Shown: positions 1-11,610, counted from the stretch's first letter. The stretch: 64,000 nucleotides of DNA from Chaetoderma sp. LZ-2023a (GCA_034401795.1 CM067372.1:16702924-16766923), one strand, 5' to 3'. Translations and numbers: made by a program. The notes: generated from the letters alone by a model not told the origin.

Positions 1-417
1 TTATACCCACCTTCCTGGAAAAGAACCACTGACAATGATACCCACCTTCCTGGAAAAGAACCGCCGACAATGATACCCACCTTCCTGGAAAAGAACCACT
101 GACAATGTTACCCACCTTCCTGGAAAAGAACCACTGGCAATGATACCCACCTTCCTGGAAAAGAACCACTGTCAATGTTACCCACCTTCCTGGAAAAGAA
201 CCACTGGCAATGATACCCACCTTCCTGGAAAAGAACCACTGTCAATGTTACCCACCTTCCTGGAAAAGAACCACTGGCAATGATACCCAAAAGGAAGCAC
301 TGACAATGATACCCACCTTCCTGGAAAAGAACCACTGACAATGATACCCACCTTCCTGAAAAAGAGATACTGACAATGATACCCACCTTCCTGAAAAAGA
401 GATACTGACAATAATCC
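1..417. repeat. 35-bp minisatellite
   Basis: About twelve head-to-tail copies of a 35-bp unit with the core 'ACCCACCTTCCTGGAAAAG'. The last copies are diverged and one is shortened near 285-300. The array starts before the window. The open frames crossing it on the minus strand only reflect a period that is not a multiple of three, with few stops. Confidence 0.95.
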
Positions 418-681
418 GCGCCCTCCTCACGTTGTCTAAATGGCACACCAAGTGTCACGTGGCGAAAAAATTAAACACAAGTTGGCGCTTCGTAGTCGTT
501 AATCACATTCCTTCAGTTAAGAGAACCCCAATAATTTCATAACGGACACTGAAATTTGCCCTCCAAGTAACGTAATTCAAACACATTTTATATTGGACAC
601 GGACACTCAAACTTATATGGCGTACCAACTTACAAATTACTTTCAAATTATTCAACATAATAATTCGTACATTCTAAACTA

Positions 682-2342
682 TACACCTGTGCAAAAGTTA
701 AGCACCACCCTATTTTTACGCACATGCGAGGGTATATTCATGTGCTATGAAGAAAGCAATAGCATAAACATTTATGTACCCATCCATCTTAGTGCAAGAG
801 GTAATAATGCAACTAGAGGAATGCTGATTATGATGGTGGGGAAACACTGTATGTTTTTGTTTGAACTTGAAAACGAGGCCTGAATATTGTTACGTTGACA
901 CAACTGACAACTATTGCCCTACAGTTGACACACGTGGCTAGATTGTCATTAATGGTGTCTGAAAACGAAGTTTAACATCTGTGCACGAGTTTGAGACTGT
1001 CATTATTAATACCGGGTATATCCACCTTGTGCCTGGATGACGGCCTGGACACGACGTCTCATGCTGGTCACCAACCGACTGATACGCCATTGTGGTATTC
1101 GTTGCCATTCAAGATGGAGTGCGTCTGTTAATTCCTGTAGGTTCTGTACAGGAGGATCCCTCCTTCTCACCATGTTTCCCAGAATGTCCCAGATATGCTC
1201 AATAGGGTTCATGTCAGGGCTCCTTGCTGGCCATGGTAGGGTTTCGATGGCATTCTGGCGGAGGTATTCATGCACAGCTCTAGCACGATGTGGTCGGGCG
1301 TTGTCATCCATGAATATAGGGTGGGTTCCAGGTGCATGATTTACAAAATGAGGGACCACAACTCTATCCAGTATGGAATCTTGATATCTTTGTCCATTTA
1401 GTGTTCCAGGTACAGTCAACAGATCCAGCTTACAATCAAATGAGATGCACCCCCATATCATAACGGAACCTCCACCAAATGGAACTTCTTCCATGATGTT
1501 ACGTTGGTCGTACGCCGTGCGTCTGGACCTCCATACACGAGTTCGACCATCTGTGGCATGAAGCAGGAACCGACTTTCATCGGACCAGTGTACCCGTCTC
1601 CAGGATCTCATGTTCCAGTGTCTTCTTTCGTTGCACCACCTCAGACGCTCCTCTTTGTGGTGTGCAGTAAGGAGAGGACGTCTGACAGGTCTCCTAGCTT
1701 TCATGCCAGCAGCATACAGTCTCCTTTTGACGGTAGACATTGACACTCTATTGCGCGTTTCCCATTGCTGGCTGAGCACTCTGCTGTTGGTGAATGGAGA
1801 TCTCCTAACAAGGCGTACTAGGGCTCGATCATCACGGGCAGTAGTCTTCTTCGGTCTTCCAGATCTAGGCCTGTCCTTCACCTCGTTAGTTTGCCCATGT
1901 TTTGCAATCAAACGACTGATTACAGTATGGTTAATGTTCAGCTGTCTGCCAATCTCTCTGCATGACATACCAGTGGTATGCATGCCTATGATTTGCCATT
2001 TCACACGATCACTTAACCTTCGTCTTGCCATAGCGGTTCACAATCAAGAGCTAATTCTCTCTGTACAAATAAACCACGGTCATGAACACAAAATTCCTAA
2101 TCTTGTCGCCTAAATCTGTATGTAATGTTCTACACCTCAAACTGGACTTTTACATAACTGAACACGTGTGCTGTTTCCCGCCACGCACGGACATCAAGCG
2201 GCGTGAAGTCATGCATGCATGTGCATTTCGTACTTGGAATTATGTCAGCTAACGCGGGGACAAAAAGTATGGCAGCCTAGTTGTACCATCATGTTTCTAC
2301 GTTCTATTGTTTTTGCTGGTGCGTAACTTTTGCACAGGTGTA
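682..2342 (-). mobile_element. Tc1-like DNA transposon, copy 1, complete
   Basis: A 1661-bp element with terminal inverted repeats of about 26 bp starting TACACCTGTGCAAA, flanked on both sides by the TA target duplication (680-681 and 2343-2344). It is oriented so that its transposase reads on the minus strand. It has the same length as the copies at 42996 and 46936 and differs from them at only about 1% of positions by eye. One TIR base differs near 2322, where the others read AAGTTAAGC. Short TIRs, the TA duplication and a DD34E transposase place it in the Tc1 branch of Tc1/mariner. Confidence 0.95.
1006..2031 (-). CDS. Tc1-like transposase, DD34E, intact
   Basis: A 341-aa transposase that would cut and paste its own element in the nucleus at TA sites. 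The N-terminal 110 residues hold two helix-turn-helix segments (about 6-45 and 75-110) joined by a GRPKK motif (59-62) that resembles an AT-hook. The catalytic triad is visible as D151 (WSDESRF), D243 (MDDNARPH) and E278 (DMNPIEH), with 34 residues between the last two, the Tc1 signature. The length matches functional family members (about 340 aa). The start is the first ATG and lies about 310 bp inside the element end nearest 2342. No stop or frameshift is present, so this copy may be functional. The antisense frame of 167 aa at 1610-2113 is a shadow. Confidence 0.95.
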   Translation of the reverse strand: MARRRLSDRVKWQIIGMHTTGMSCREIGRQLNINHTVISRLIAKHGQTNEVKDRPRSGRPKKTTARDDRALVRLVRRSPFTNSRVLSQQWETRNRVSMSTVKRRLYAAGMKARRPVRRPLLTAHHKEERLRWCNERRHWNMRSWRRVHWSDESRFLLHATDGRTRVWRSRRTAYDQRNIMEEVPFGGGSVMIWGCISFDCKLDLLTVPGTLNGQRYQDSILDRVVVPHFVNHAPGTHPIFMDDNARPHRARAVHEYLRQNAIETLPWPARSPDMNPIEHIWDILGNMVRRRDPPVQNLQELTDALHLEWQRIPQWRISRLVTSMRRRVQAVIQAQGGYTRY

Positions 2343-2486
2343 TATGTATATATTTGGTATTTGTGTTCAAAGGGTTAAGACAAACATTTACAATGTAATA
2401 AATATTCTATTAAATACTTTTAAATCAATTTTACTGGCAACAGATGATGCACGTTCAAGTTAAATAACTCTCAAGGTATTCACCAG

Positions 2487-2645
2487 GGCCCGTATTCATC
2501 GCGCTTTCTTAACCTAAGAACGTTCTTAGCAGTTCTTAGTTAAGAAAGCTCTTAGCGCTAAGAAAGTTGGAATTCATGGAGAGTTCTTAGTCGATTTCTT
2601 AGTGAAGAACGCCATAAGAACCGGGAGTTGGGAATTTCTTAATGC
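2487..2645. repeat. Degenerate element rich in TTCTTAG/CTAAGAA inverted repeats
   Basis: Starts with GGGCCCGTATTCAT and contains at least eight short alternating motifs (TTCTTAR and its complement), giving several overlapping hairpins. It looks like a MITE remnant. I could not find a clean target duplication. Confidence 0.45.
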
Positions 2646-3804
2646 TACAATGACGTTGCGTGCGTGCGCATGGGTGGTGTATGCTTAAATATTTTAATAT
2701 TTTGCTTTAATCTTCCCATAAGCCTCCACCAGCATATATTATGCACTGAGGCAGTCAAATATTAAGCTGGTACCCGACTCCAATTGCTCATAATCGCAAT
2801 AGTGGAACCGGTAACGGCTACAGAGTCCATGGCGCTGATTGGCTAAGATTAACAAGCCGCATACGCGGAAGACCGAATATTTCTAATGGTTGTCAATTTT
2901 TAGCACGGGGAAACCCAAAACACGGTCGTGGAATATAAAATACCTCTGTTTACACTTTAATCAGCTGGTTACGAATACGGCAATATATCTCGTAAAACCG
3001 CACTTATTCAGTATCTAGTCCATCTTATGAAATCCAAATAAACATTCTTTGGCATGATTTGTTACAATTTCATAGTTATTCGTCAAATTCAAGCTGTATT
3101 TCTGTAAACGTGTTCTAAGATTCTGGTAAATGTCAATCTTCGGATGTAGGAGGTACAGTACAGCTCAGAAATAACTTAAAATTCTTCCAAGGCAAAATAA
3201 AACATACTGCTGAATATTTTGGACTTAATTTGATTGGAAGCTATTACATGTATATTGTCGCGGTAGGTTCAAAACATTCAACAAAACGTCATGTTCGAAA
3301 TTGCGGTAACTAACATTGTTTTTTTGGGTTGTTTTTTTTAAATACGTTAACTTAGTTATGAACTGGACTGTATGTAGTTCTGCTGTATTGGAGTCTGTGG
3401 TAAATTGGGGGTGGGGTGGTTGTCTAACACGGTTGTAGGTTGTTGAGTCTTTCATTTGTGCATTTACCCAGTATCTTGTTAAAATACGATAAGAGTTAAG
3501 CCTTTAACACTCATAGCCCAGAAATGACAAAATCTTTATTTAATGCACAGTAATAAATATTATATTAAATATTTTGAAACTAATTTGACTGAGCTGCCAC
3601 AGATTCAAAATATTCCTGTATAGTTGTCTTGAAATTGAGACATTGACATTGTAAGGGTTAAACTGGTATCACTATGTATCAGCCTAAAATGTCCATGCAC
3701 CTTGTGCCCACAAGAACCTGATATTACCATGAGGAATATGTTGTCAAATGAGTTAATGGCTTGAAAATAACCTGTTAATCACTGAACCAGCCAAAGTAAT
3801 TTCT

Positions 3805-3870
3805 ACAGTGGTCTTGAGAAATATCTCTTTGTAGGTCACCAGACAATTTTTGAAAATTTAATACTAAATC
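3805..3870. repeat. Relic of the TTAA foldback element arm
   Basis: The stretch CTACAGTGGTCTTGAGAAAT followed by TTTTTGAAAATTTAATAC matches, with divergence, the inner part of the terminal repeats of the element at 25169-26231. Only a fragment remains. Confidence 0.5.
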
Positions 3871-4864
3871 GGATATATCACTATGTATTATGGAAAGGAA
3901 GATGGGTTTGTCTGGGGTTTTTTAAATTACCATCCATCATTAATTCCACGGTGCCTATTTTAGTGGGTGGGTGGATGGGTAGGGCAGTTGGGGTGGCCCT
4001 TCTACAAATTATGTTATATTAACCTTATAGCTTTCAAATGTGACCAGATGATACAAACAACTTGCCAGATATGTTGATACAAATAATAGTTGTAAGATGC
4101 TGTGCCAGCTTCTACAGTTCCAGTAATTTTAATTTCAAAATATTCAACATATTTATGGGTTGGAATCATGATACAAAATACAAAAAGTAATCAATGAATA
4201 CAATTTTCAAAGCTTCAGGGGAAACACCCCTGCTGAAACTATTTTCAGTTGTCTCTATCAATTACCTAGACAGAGTATCCATGTCTACCAGCAAGCAATG
4301 TAGACTAGGAAGGTAGGCTATGTATAGGCTACCAATCACCCTATCTCCCACCCCACCCGCCCCGCCCCCACCGACACCCCTCAACCTTACCACAATGCCA
4401 CCAACCTCCCCACTACCACCCTCAACTTGATTTTCAAGGAAGAACTGGTATACTTTGTTCAATTTATACCAGTATTTCCATGAAATAAACGCTATTCTAA
4501 GCAGAGAATAAGTAACTATGTGGTCCAAGCCTGTACTAAGTGGTGAACGAAAACTGGTAACAAAATTTGGAAATCAGTCAACTTATATCCTTCAGCAAAA
4601 TAATCTAGATTAATAGCCACACCTTTCTAATTTAGGACACTAATATTTAGTGAAAAATTTTATTTTAGTCTTTTAGTGTAACGAAATGTCTAAGATAAGA
4701 CCATACTAATACTCGAAGCAATGTCGTTGTACAAGGGTTAAATAGCTGCCATTTTGCGTTGAAGCGTCTGCTGTCGTGTGGATTTCCCCCTCTGTGTGAT
4801 GACGTCATGTACGTAAATTGCGTACAAAGATGGCAGCCTTTACCGGCCCTCATATCCTGAGTCA

Positions 4865-4948
4865 GAGAATCGCCAGCGAGGGAATGAGGAGTCGGGTACC
4901 AGCCTGGAGAATCGTCAGCGAGGGTATGAGGAGTCGGGTACCAGCCTA
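4865..4948. repeat. Direct duplication, 42-bp unit x2
   Basis: Two adjacent 42-bp copies (GAGAATCGYCAGCGAGGGWA...CCAGCCT) differing at two or three positions. Confidence 0.9.
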
Positions 4949-5261
4949 GTCAAATATATTCATGTTCTTAAAGAATATGTACCATTATGATGTCATTTCA
5001 CATTATGACGTCATATTACTGAAGCAGGAGATCAAACCTAGCGCAACATAAATTCTGTAAAAAAACAAACTAAATGACGACGGTAGGGCAAGGGTATTTA
5101 GTGGACTCGACGCAAATAAGACAAAAATAATTAAAAACCCTCTGTTTTTCGAAAGAAATTGAGGATTGTGTCGTCCTGTGTGTGGGCGTGCGTGTGCGTG
5201 TAGGTGTGCGTGTGTGCATACGCATGCACTTACACGTATCCATATGGATTGGGCCCTTGAG

Positions 5262-5634
5262 AAGAGAGTGGAAGAATCGAGTTTTAGCTATGTTCCGCCC
5301 ATTTCTAGCTAAGCGCCACTCACGCGGTGACCGTGTTGAGGTCATTCGATCCATGCACTCTCTGAATGTAAATTTCGAGAATACTATACAGGTAAGCTGT
5401 TTAATATTTAGAAACTAATTTGACAGCCACAGCGCCCAGGCAAATTAGTTTCAGAATATTCAACAGAATGTTTATTAAATAGTAAAGACATACACTTCGT
5501 ACAACAACGCTCAATTGAGCGTTCGTGATGAACTAATCAACGTCATTCATGACGTAATTGATTATGACGTCATCCTACACGTAACGTAGTTGATTATGGC
5601 GTCATATGATTGATGAATAAACTTGAAAGTGTCA
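5262..5634 (+). mobile_element. Hairpin MITE (AAT family), old copy
   Basis: Aligns along its length with the better preserved copies at 32327 and 35913: the GCTATGYYCCGCCCAT...CTAGCTAAG head, the TTTGACNG hairpin region, the CAAATTAGTTTCAGAATATT arm, TTTATTAAATAGTAAAGACA, and a tail rich in TGACGTCA-like sites (5552-5605). One hairpin arm is shortened and the termini are degraded. Confidence 0.8.
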
Positions 5635-6171
5635 TTCTAGGCAGGTCTTTGCACACTAAAATAGGTGAACTATATTCGAGAAGAGAAAATGCGCATCATG
5701 ACGATACACATGACATTTCTCTCCATAAAGCATACAATTATCGTGTTGGGCATCTCTTTGTTCTTCCACCTTGTTGCCGCATCTCTTTCATCTTTTAATA
5801 GTATATATTTCTGTATTTATAGATTAGCCTATAGTTGGCGAATATATTTGTTATTTATATGCTTCAAAGTAATTCGGAAACTGGATCAGATCCTGGACTA
5901 CAAAAGCAGAAGTATCTGCTAAATATTGTCTAATAACTTGGTTTCCACATTCAATAATGATCATTGCCATTGTCACCGTGCGAATCATTCTTTCTGAACG
6001 CGTCTATTGTAGTTAGTCCAGATCGCCACCCTCCTTCGTTATGTCATTTGTAACCTTTCTCAAACAAGCAAACAAAACAGGATATCTAATACTTTGACTG
6101 AGAGTTTATCTATCTCACATATTGATCTAGCTATTGTTTAGTAATGCTTTGACTGAAAGTTGTTAATGCGG
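5635..6171. other. Unassigned non-coding DNA
   Basis: No gene or repeat that I can support. The frames of 62 and 85 aa here lack any recognisable domain. Confidence 0.5.
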
Positions 6172-6455
6172 GCTGCTATTCCCCGCCCATCTCTAGCTAA
6201 GCTCCATCAACACCTCGCTCGTGTTGGGATCGATCGATGCCTGAAGTCCCTGACTATCAATTTCCAGAAAAGTATACAGGCAAGTTATTGAATATTTTTT
6301 CGACTAATTTGACTGGGTGCTGTTGCTGCCTATGCCAAATTAGTTTCAAAATATTCAACAGCATGCTTATTAAATAGTAAAGACATACAATTCGTACAAC
6401 AACGCTTAGCCCGTCATCAATTATACGTTCTGGGCGAACTTATGTGCGTCATATC
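6172..6455 (+). mobile_element. Hairpin MITE (AAT family), truncated copy
   Basis: Shares the CCCCGCCCATCTCTAGC head, the GTTGGGATCGATCGAT block and the AATTAGTTTCAAAATATT arm with the other copies. The second half of the hairpin and the CRE-rich tail are missing. Confidence 0.8.
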
Positions 6456-6697
6456 TGCTTTAATCCTTGCTCATGATTTCACATTCTGGTCGTACATGTG
6501 ATTGTAAGCACGCGACAGTATGTGCATTATCCATGTAACGCGCCAATAAACACGTTGGCAAATTTGTGTATGGGTCTGCGTCATTAACAAACGGGCCTCT
6601 ACCGTTTACAAACGGGCAAAATTGGTTATTGGGTCGATGCATCCACATGTCAAATCCCCCAACATTCTTTGTGTTATGTTGCGCATCCGTGCGTCGG

Positions 6698-6744
6698 CAT
6701 TATAGAGTACAGTCGACCACACATAGCATCTCAGTATTTACAGT
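6698..6744. repeat. Left boundary sequence of the 29-bp satellite
   Basis: TTATAGAGTACAGTCGACCA followed by CACATAGCATCTCAGT. The same sequence with few changes occurs at the opposite edge of the array (18011-18065), in the same orientation. Confidence 0.85.
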
Positions 6745-8187
6745 CCTATTGTCTGTATCATAGAGTACAGTGTCATATTGTCTGCATCATAGAGTACAGT
6801 GTCATATTGTCTGCATCATAGAGTACAGTGTCATATTGTCTGCATCATAGAGTACAGCGTCATATTGTCTGTATCATAGAGTACAGCGTCATATTGTCTG
6901 CATCATAGAGTACAGTGTCATATTGTCTGCATCATAGAGTACAGTGTCATATTGTCTGCATCATAGAGTACAGTGTCAAATTGTCTGCATCATAGAGTAC
7001 AGTGTCATATTGTCTGCATCATAGAGTACAGTGTCATATTGTCTGCATCATAGAGTACAGTGTCATATTGTCTGCATCATAGAGTACAGTGTCATATTGT
7101 CTGTATCATAGAGTACAGTGTCATATTGTCTGCATCATAGAGTACAGTGTCATATTGTCTGCATCATAGAGTACAGTGTCATATTGTCTGTATCATAGAG
7201 TACAGTGTCATATTGTCTGCATCATAGAGTACAGTGTCATATTGTCTGCATCATAGAGTACAGTGTCATATTGTCTGTATCATAGAGTACAGTGTCATAT
7301 TGTCTGCATCATAGAGTACAGTGTCATATTGTCTGCATCATAGAGTACAGTGTCATATTGTCTGTATCATAGAGTACAGTGTCATATTGTCTGTATCATA
7401 GAGTACAGTGTCATATTGTCTGTATCATAGAGTACAGTGTCATATTGTCTGTATCATAGAGCACAGTGTCATATTGTCTGCATCATAGAGTACAGTGTCA
7501 TATTGTCTGTATCATACAGTACAGCGTCATATTGTCTGTATCATAGAGTACAGTGTCATATTGTCTGTATCATACAGTACAGTGTCATATTGTCTGGATC
7601 ATACAGTACAGTGTCATATTGTCTGCATCATAGAGTACAGTGTCATATTGTCTGCATCATAGAGTACAGCGTCATATTGTCTGCATCATAGAGTACAGTG
7701 TCATATTGTCTGCATCATAGAGTACAGCGTCATATTGTCTGCATCATAGAGTACAGCGTCATATTGTCTGCATCATAGAGTACAGCGTCATATTGTCTGC
7801 ATCATAGAGTACAGTGTCATATTGTCTGCATCATAGAGCACAGTGTCATATTGTCTGCATCATAGAGTACAGTGTCATATTGTCTGCATCATAGAGTACA
7901 GTGTCATATTGTCGGTATCATAGAGTACAGTGGTCATAGTGTGTATCATAGAGCACAGTGTCATATTGTCTGCATCATAGAGTACAGTGTCATATTGTCT
8001 GTATCATAGAGTACAGTGTCATATTGTCTGTATCATAGAGTACAGTGTCATATTGTCTGTATCATAGAGTACAGTGTCATATTGTCTGCATCATAGAGCA
8101 CAGTGTCATATTGTCTGCATCATAGAGTACAGTGTCATATTGTCTGTATCATAGAGCACAGTGTCATATTGTCTGTATCATAGAGTA
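6745..8187. repeat. 29-bp satellite array, left part
   Basis: About 50 tandem copies of a 29-bp unit (TGTCATATTGTCTGCATCAT + AGAGTACAG), with a T/C polymorphism in TGYATC and a C/T at AGYGTC. It is homogeneous compared with the right part. The array is interrupted at a TA inside AGAGTACAG by the pogo-like element. Confidence 0.97.
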
Positions 8188-8362
8188 CCGTAGAATGGGG
8201 ATACTTGAGACGATTTTAACGGTAATGTGCCAACATATCGGAAATGAATTGAGTGATGCAAGGACTATATATGTTAAGTAGTTCAACTGGCTTAGAGACT
8301 GTTATTAATGAGTAAGAAACACATATTCAGGACTTTGAGTTATTAAATTTTTTTATTAAAGC

Positions 8363-8400
8363 GTGTCTCAAGTTGCCCCAGCATTTGGGTTACTTGAGAC
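8363..8400. repeat. Left subterminal inverted copies of the TIR motif
   Basis: GTGTCTCAAGTTGCCCC and GGGTTACTTGAGAC face each other about 175 bp inside the element. Repeated subterminal motifs of this kind are commonly transposase-binding sites (inference). Confidence 0.7.
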
Positions 8401-8725
8401 GGCAATGTCTAAACATATATATTGCAAGTTAAAAGGCTCCTGTGTAACTTCATACACCTTTTAGGTTTTAAAAAAAGATTTTAATTAAAAACAAAATAAT
8501 ACGACAGCCTCTGTGACTTTTGCAAAAAAAAATAATTTGACATTTGACATTTTTTGACAAATATTTTTGACAAATATTTTTGACAAATATTTTTGACAAA
8601 TGCAGTTTTAAAATTTACTGTAAATTGAATGTAAATCGTAAACTGAACATCATTCATCTCTAAATAATTCATAATTACTCAGTAATTAACTGTTCATCTG
8701 TTATTCCCGAATACAGGTAAAGTTT

Positions 8726-10543
8726 CTACTTCCACTCTCTACTGTCAACATTAAACTTCAACTGTCCTCTCCGGAGCACAGTTGGCTTCTCAGCTATACC
8801 AACAATCTGTTGCAAATCTACTGTAGTTATATCTGCTGCTCCAGGCCAAACAAAAGTATTAGATGTGGTTTGATATGGTCTAAGGAACTTGACCTCACAC
8901 TGTCCATGTCCATCTGAACTGCCTTGGGCGACTCCAAGCGCCTTACCGAGGTAGAAGCGTGACTTGCCATTGTTCATGAAAAATTTCACTAATAAGAATT
9001 GCTCATCCGTGTTACAGTCTGGTGTAAAATGATTAATGCCCATCCAACAAGGTGTTTCAGCTGGTGCATCTTCAATTATCATATTGGTATCATCGGGACT
9101 GTCACTCCCCTGGGCAATATCCTCATCAGAACTTACTAATTCATCTGGAATGTCTTCATCATCAGGACTATCACTATCAGATGAGACAAGATCTGCTGAT
9201 TTCACACTTCTCCCAGATGGTACAGAGAGTCTCTTCTTTTTCTTTTTAGCTTCTTCTTTATCAGATGATTTGAATCTATGCTCTTTGAGGAAAGCAATTA
9301 GTGCAACATTCAAATTTCCTTGCACGTCTGGAACTGATGTGTCAGTGGCTTTATCAATGGGAAGTTCTTTCAGAACAATCTCCTTGGAGAAAGGAAAAAT
9401 GCCTGTCTTCTTGAAACCTGCCTTGATATTCGCTGTCATGTTCTCCTCTAGACTGGTCATGAGCCTTTTCAATTCCCGTGGAAACTCGTCTTTTGGAATA
9501 CAGATCCCTTTTCCTTGTGCTCTCTTAAGTTTCCATTCTTCTAAATTATTCTTCCATGCTCTTTTTAGAGGCCCGAAGAAAGACACATCTAGTGGTTGTA
9601 GAAGGTGCGTTGCATTTGGTGGAATGAATACAAAGGATATATTATTTTCTTCACATAGTTTGACAATATTGGCTGAAAGATGACTAGAAAGGTTATCTCC
9701 AATGATGCACTTCTTGCCATCACATCCTTTGAAGTATCTGAGGGGAATTTTCTCAAACCAATCCTCAAATGAAGTTGATTCGAACCAGCCCGATTTTGAG
9801 CGATTGTAACGACATCCATCTGGACCTCCCTCGCACCAGGTATCATAAAGATGTATAGCTCTGTAGACAACATAAATTGGAAGTGCGATTCCAGAGGCAG
9901 TTACTGACATCATGAAAGATGTTGATGATTTGGAGTGGTCAAGAATTCGTGAAATCCGTTTTGAACCTTTCTTTGCAATGACCTTTGTCACCCCTGGGTC
10001 GTCAGTCAGATTACTCTCATCATAATTTATGATATTCTCAGGTGGAATACCATCCATTGTTTTCTCTAGCTCCGTGAAATAACTTTCGATGACAGTGTTG
10101 GATATTGCCGCACGGGAACGTTTTATATTCTGACAAAGTCTTTGGGTTAGTTCTTTTCTCCTCTTAAGAAAGCTGTAGCACCAATCAGCACCAGGCAAGT
10201 TGTTCTTAAAACGTTTTTCTGTTCTTCCTGACCGATCGAGGTATTGCTTGATAAACAATTTAAGATCTGTCGAATCCAACGGATAGCCCCAATCGCCAAC
10301 AGTGGATAAAAGTCTAGCTATTTCATCCTCTTCTTCAGGCGAAAGAACTGGTGGTCTACCAAACGGTTTCCTCTGTAGCCCAAGGACTTCCCTTCTTATC
10401 GTATCTTTTGGAACTCCATGCTTCTCTTCAGCTTTACGATACGACATTCCTGAACTCACATCAGTAGCTGCAACTTTCAAAGCACTGGCTGAAAAGTCTG
10501 CATATCTGCGCGCACCGAGGCGTCTTGTATGTATTCGTGGCAT
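8726..10543 (-). CDS. pogo/Tigger-like transposase, DD35D, intact
   Basis: A 605-aa single-exon transposase of the pogo branch of Tc1/mariner (DDE_1, jerky/Tigger-like). An N-terminal pipsqueak-type helix-turn-helix (about 20-55, SYRKAEEKHGVPKDTIRREV) is followed by the family's FGRPPVLSPEEE motif (61-72) and a second DNA-binding region of the CENP-B type (to about 145). The catalytic residues are D175 (NYDESN), D283 (IGDNLSSH) and D319 (THLLQPLD), with 35 residues between the last two. After residue 420 come a lysine run (KKKKKR, a likely nuclear signal), a Ser/Asp-rich acidic stretch (about 445-500) and a C-terminal domain also seen in other Tigger-like proteins. No stop or frameshift is present. 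Antisense frames (9036-9683 and others) are shadows. Confidence 0.93.
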   Translation of the reverse strand: MPRIHTRRLGARRYADFSASALKVAATDVSSGMSYRKAEEKHGVPKDTIRREVLGLQRKPFGRPPVLSPEEEDEIARLLSTVGDWGYPLDSTDLKLFIKQYLDRSGRTEKRFKNNLPGADWCYSFLKRRKELTQRLCQNIKRSRAAISNTVIESYFTELEKTMDGIPPENIINYDESNLTDDPGVTKVIAKKGSKRISRILDHSKSSTSFMMSVTASGIALPIYVVYRAIHLYDTWCEGGPDGCRYNRSKSGWFESTSFEDWFEKIPLRYFKGCDGKKCIIGDNLSSHLSANIVKLCEENNISFVFIPPNATHLLQPLDVSFFGPLKRAWKNNLEEWKLKRAQGKGICIPKDEFPRELKRLMTSLEENMTANIKAGFKKTGIFPFSKEIVLKELPIDKATDTSVPDVQGNLNVALIAFLKEHRFKSSDKEEAKKKKKRLSVPSGRSVKSADLVSSDSDSPDDEDIPDELVSSDEDIAQGSDSPDDTNMIIEDAPAETPCWMGINHFTPDCNTDEQFLLVKFFMNNGKSRFYLGKALGVAQGSSDGHGQCEVKFLRPYQTTSNTFVWPGAADITTVDLQQIVGIAEKPTVLRRGQLKFNVDSREWK

Positions 10544-10696
10544 TACTATAGTCTATTTACTGTAATTACGGTACCGGTAACTCACAGAGCCTACAACATA
10601 ATAATAATAATGCAAGGTTAATTCTATGCCATCACAAATTAAAACAAGTGCATAGGCACTGGTACTAAAACCTAATTTTGGGTCGATTCACTTTAA

Positions 10697-11107
10697 CCCT
10701 TAGCACTCTGAAGTTTTAAAATTTTTAATAAAATTTCATTTCACATTATAGCTGGTGGTCGTTTTGGAAACAGTGCTGCTGAAAGCTGTTGCTGTCTATG
10801 ACAGCAACAGGTTTCAGCAGCAATTGTTTTCAAAAGGTACACCAGCCTTTCTTTTCCTGGCTCTGTAACTATTTACTTTTCGACATCAGTGTGCTAAGGG
10901 TTAATGTACACCATCCTTTCATTCCCTGACTCTGTAACCATCTACTTTTTGACATCAGTGTGCTAAGGGTTAATGTACACCATCCTTTCATTCCCTGACT
11001 CTGTAACCATCTACTTTTTGACATCAGTGTGCTAAGGGTTAATGTACACTAGCCTTTCTTTTCCTGACTCTGTAACTATCTACTTTTCGACATCAGTGTG
11101 CTAAGGG
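10697..11107. mobile_element. TTAA-flanked MITE with amplified 69-bp tail
   Basis: The basic element is 10697-10900: TIRs CCCTTAGCACWCTGA, TTAA on both sides (10693-10696, 10901-10904) and a central hairpin (about 10780-10825). TTAA targets and CCCT termini fit a piggyBac-derived MITE (family knowledge). The right-end 69 bp is then repeated three more times, each copy ending GTGCTAAGGG and followed by TTAA (10970, 11039, 11108). It is nested in the pogo-like element. Confidence 0.85.
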
Positions 11108-11116
11108 TTAAGGGCA

Positions 11117-11205
11117 CTATCGCAGGGAGAAACCTGTCTATTGTGGACACCATCTTGTGGTTGCAAAGGCAGGTGGCCTAATATACAGGTTTCTCCCTGC
11201 GATAG
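11117..11205. repeat. Perfect 21-bp inverted repeat, 47-nt loop
   Basis: CTATCGCAGGGAGAAACCTG and its exact complement form arms at 11117-11137 and 11185-11205. It lies immediately after the last TTAA of the preceding MITE and is probably another small foldback insertion, since neither flank shows a clear duplication. Confidence 0.85.
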
Positions 11206-11207
11206 CA

Positions 11208-11600
11208 CCAACTTTTTAATAGTATTTTGAATGATAGAGTCAATGTTTCTGAAATACATTATGACGTCACTGATTAGCCAATATATTATGACAAGAATTC
11301 ATGACATCATAATCGAACTGTTTATGATGTCATAATCAGATTGACTTATTAATAGCTTGTTGCAGTTATGAGACTTGTCTATGACAATAAGAATGGATTG
11401 GAATAGTGGAGGGTGGGGGTTCGAGGGACTCCACAAAAAATTAGGAGTGTCTAATTTTGACAGACAGACCTATTGACAAACAGACAGACAAAGTTACTTA
11501 TAACTGTTGGTGGAATAAAGGACCATGTGTATTCTTTCATAAGGATAATATAAGCTTCTACATTTGCTAGAAAATGAATGCTAGTTGATTTTTAGCATAT
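11208..11600. other. Non-coding interior of the pogo-like element with CRE-like sites
   Basis: Contains TTATGACGTCACTG (about 11261-11275) and several half sites (ATGACATCAT, ATGATGTCAT). It resembles the tail of the hairpin MITE family but is too diverged for a firm call. No gene seen. Confidence 0.45.
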
Positions 11601-11610
11601 AGCTCTACCA

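Larger units (their letters stand above)
2345..4864. other. AT-rich non-coding DNA with element relics
   Basis: No gene seen. Short relics of the hairpin MITE core (GAATATTTTGRACTTAATTTG type) occur near 2395-2450, 3195-3240 and 3560-3600. The strand is mainly AT-rich, with scattered G-rich patches (3405-3425, 3960-3995) and a C-rich patch (4345-4425). Confidence 0.6.

Noticed and set aside
593-883. 96-aa plus-strand frame at the left of Tc1 copy 1
   Set aside because: It crosses the element boundary at 682; its C-terminal part recurs at the ends of copies 2 and 3 simply because it is transposon end sequence.
9036-9683. 215-aa plus-strand frame
   Set aside because: Antisense shadow of the pogo-like transposase, whose catalytic motifs are on the minus strand.
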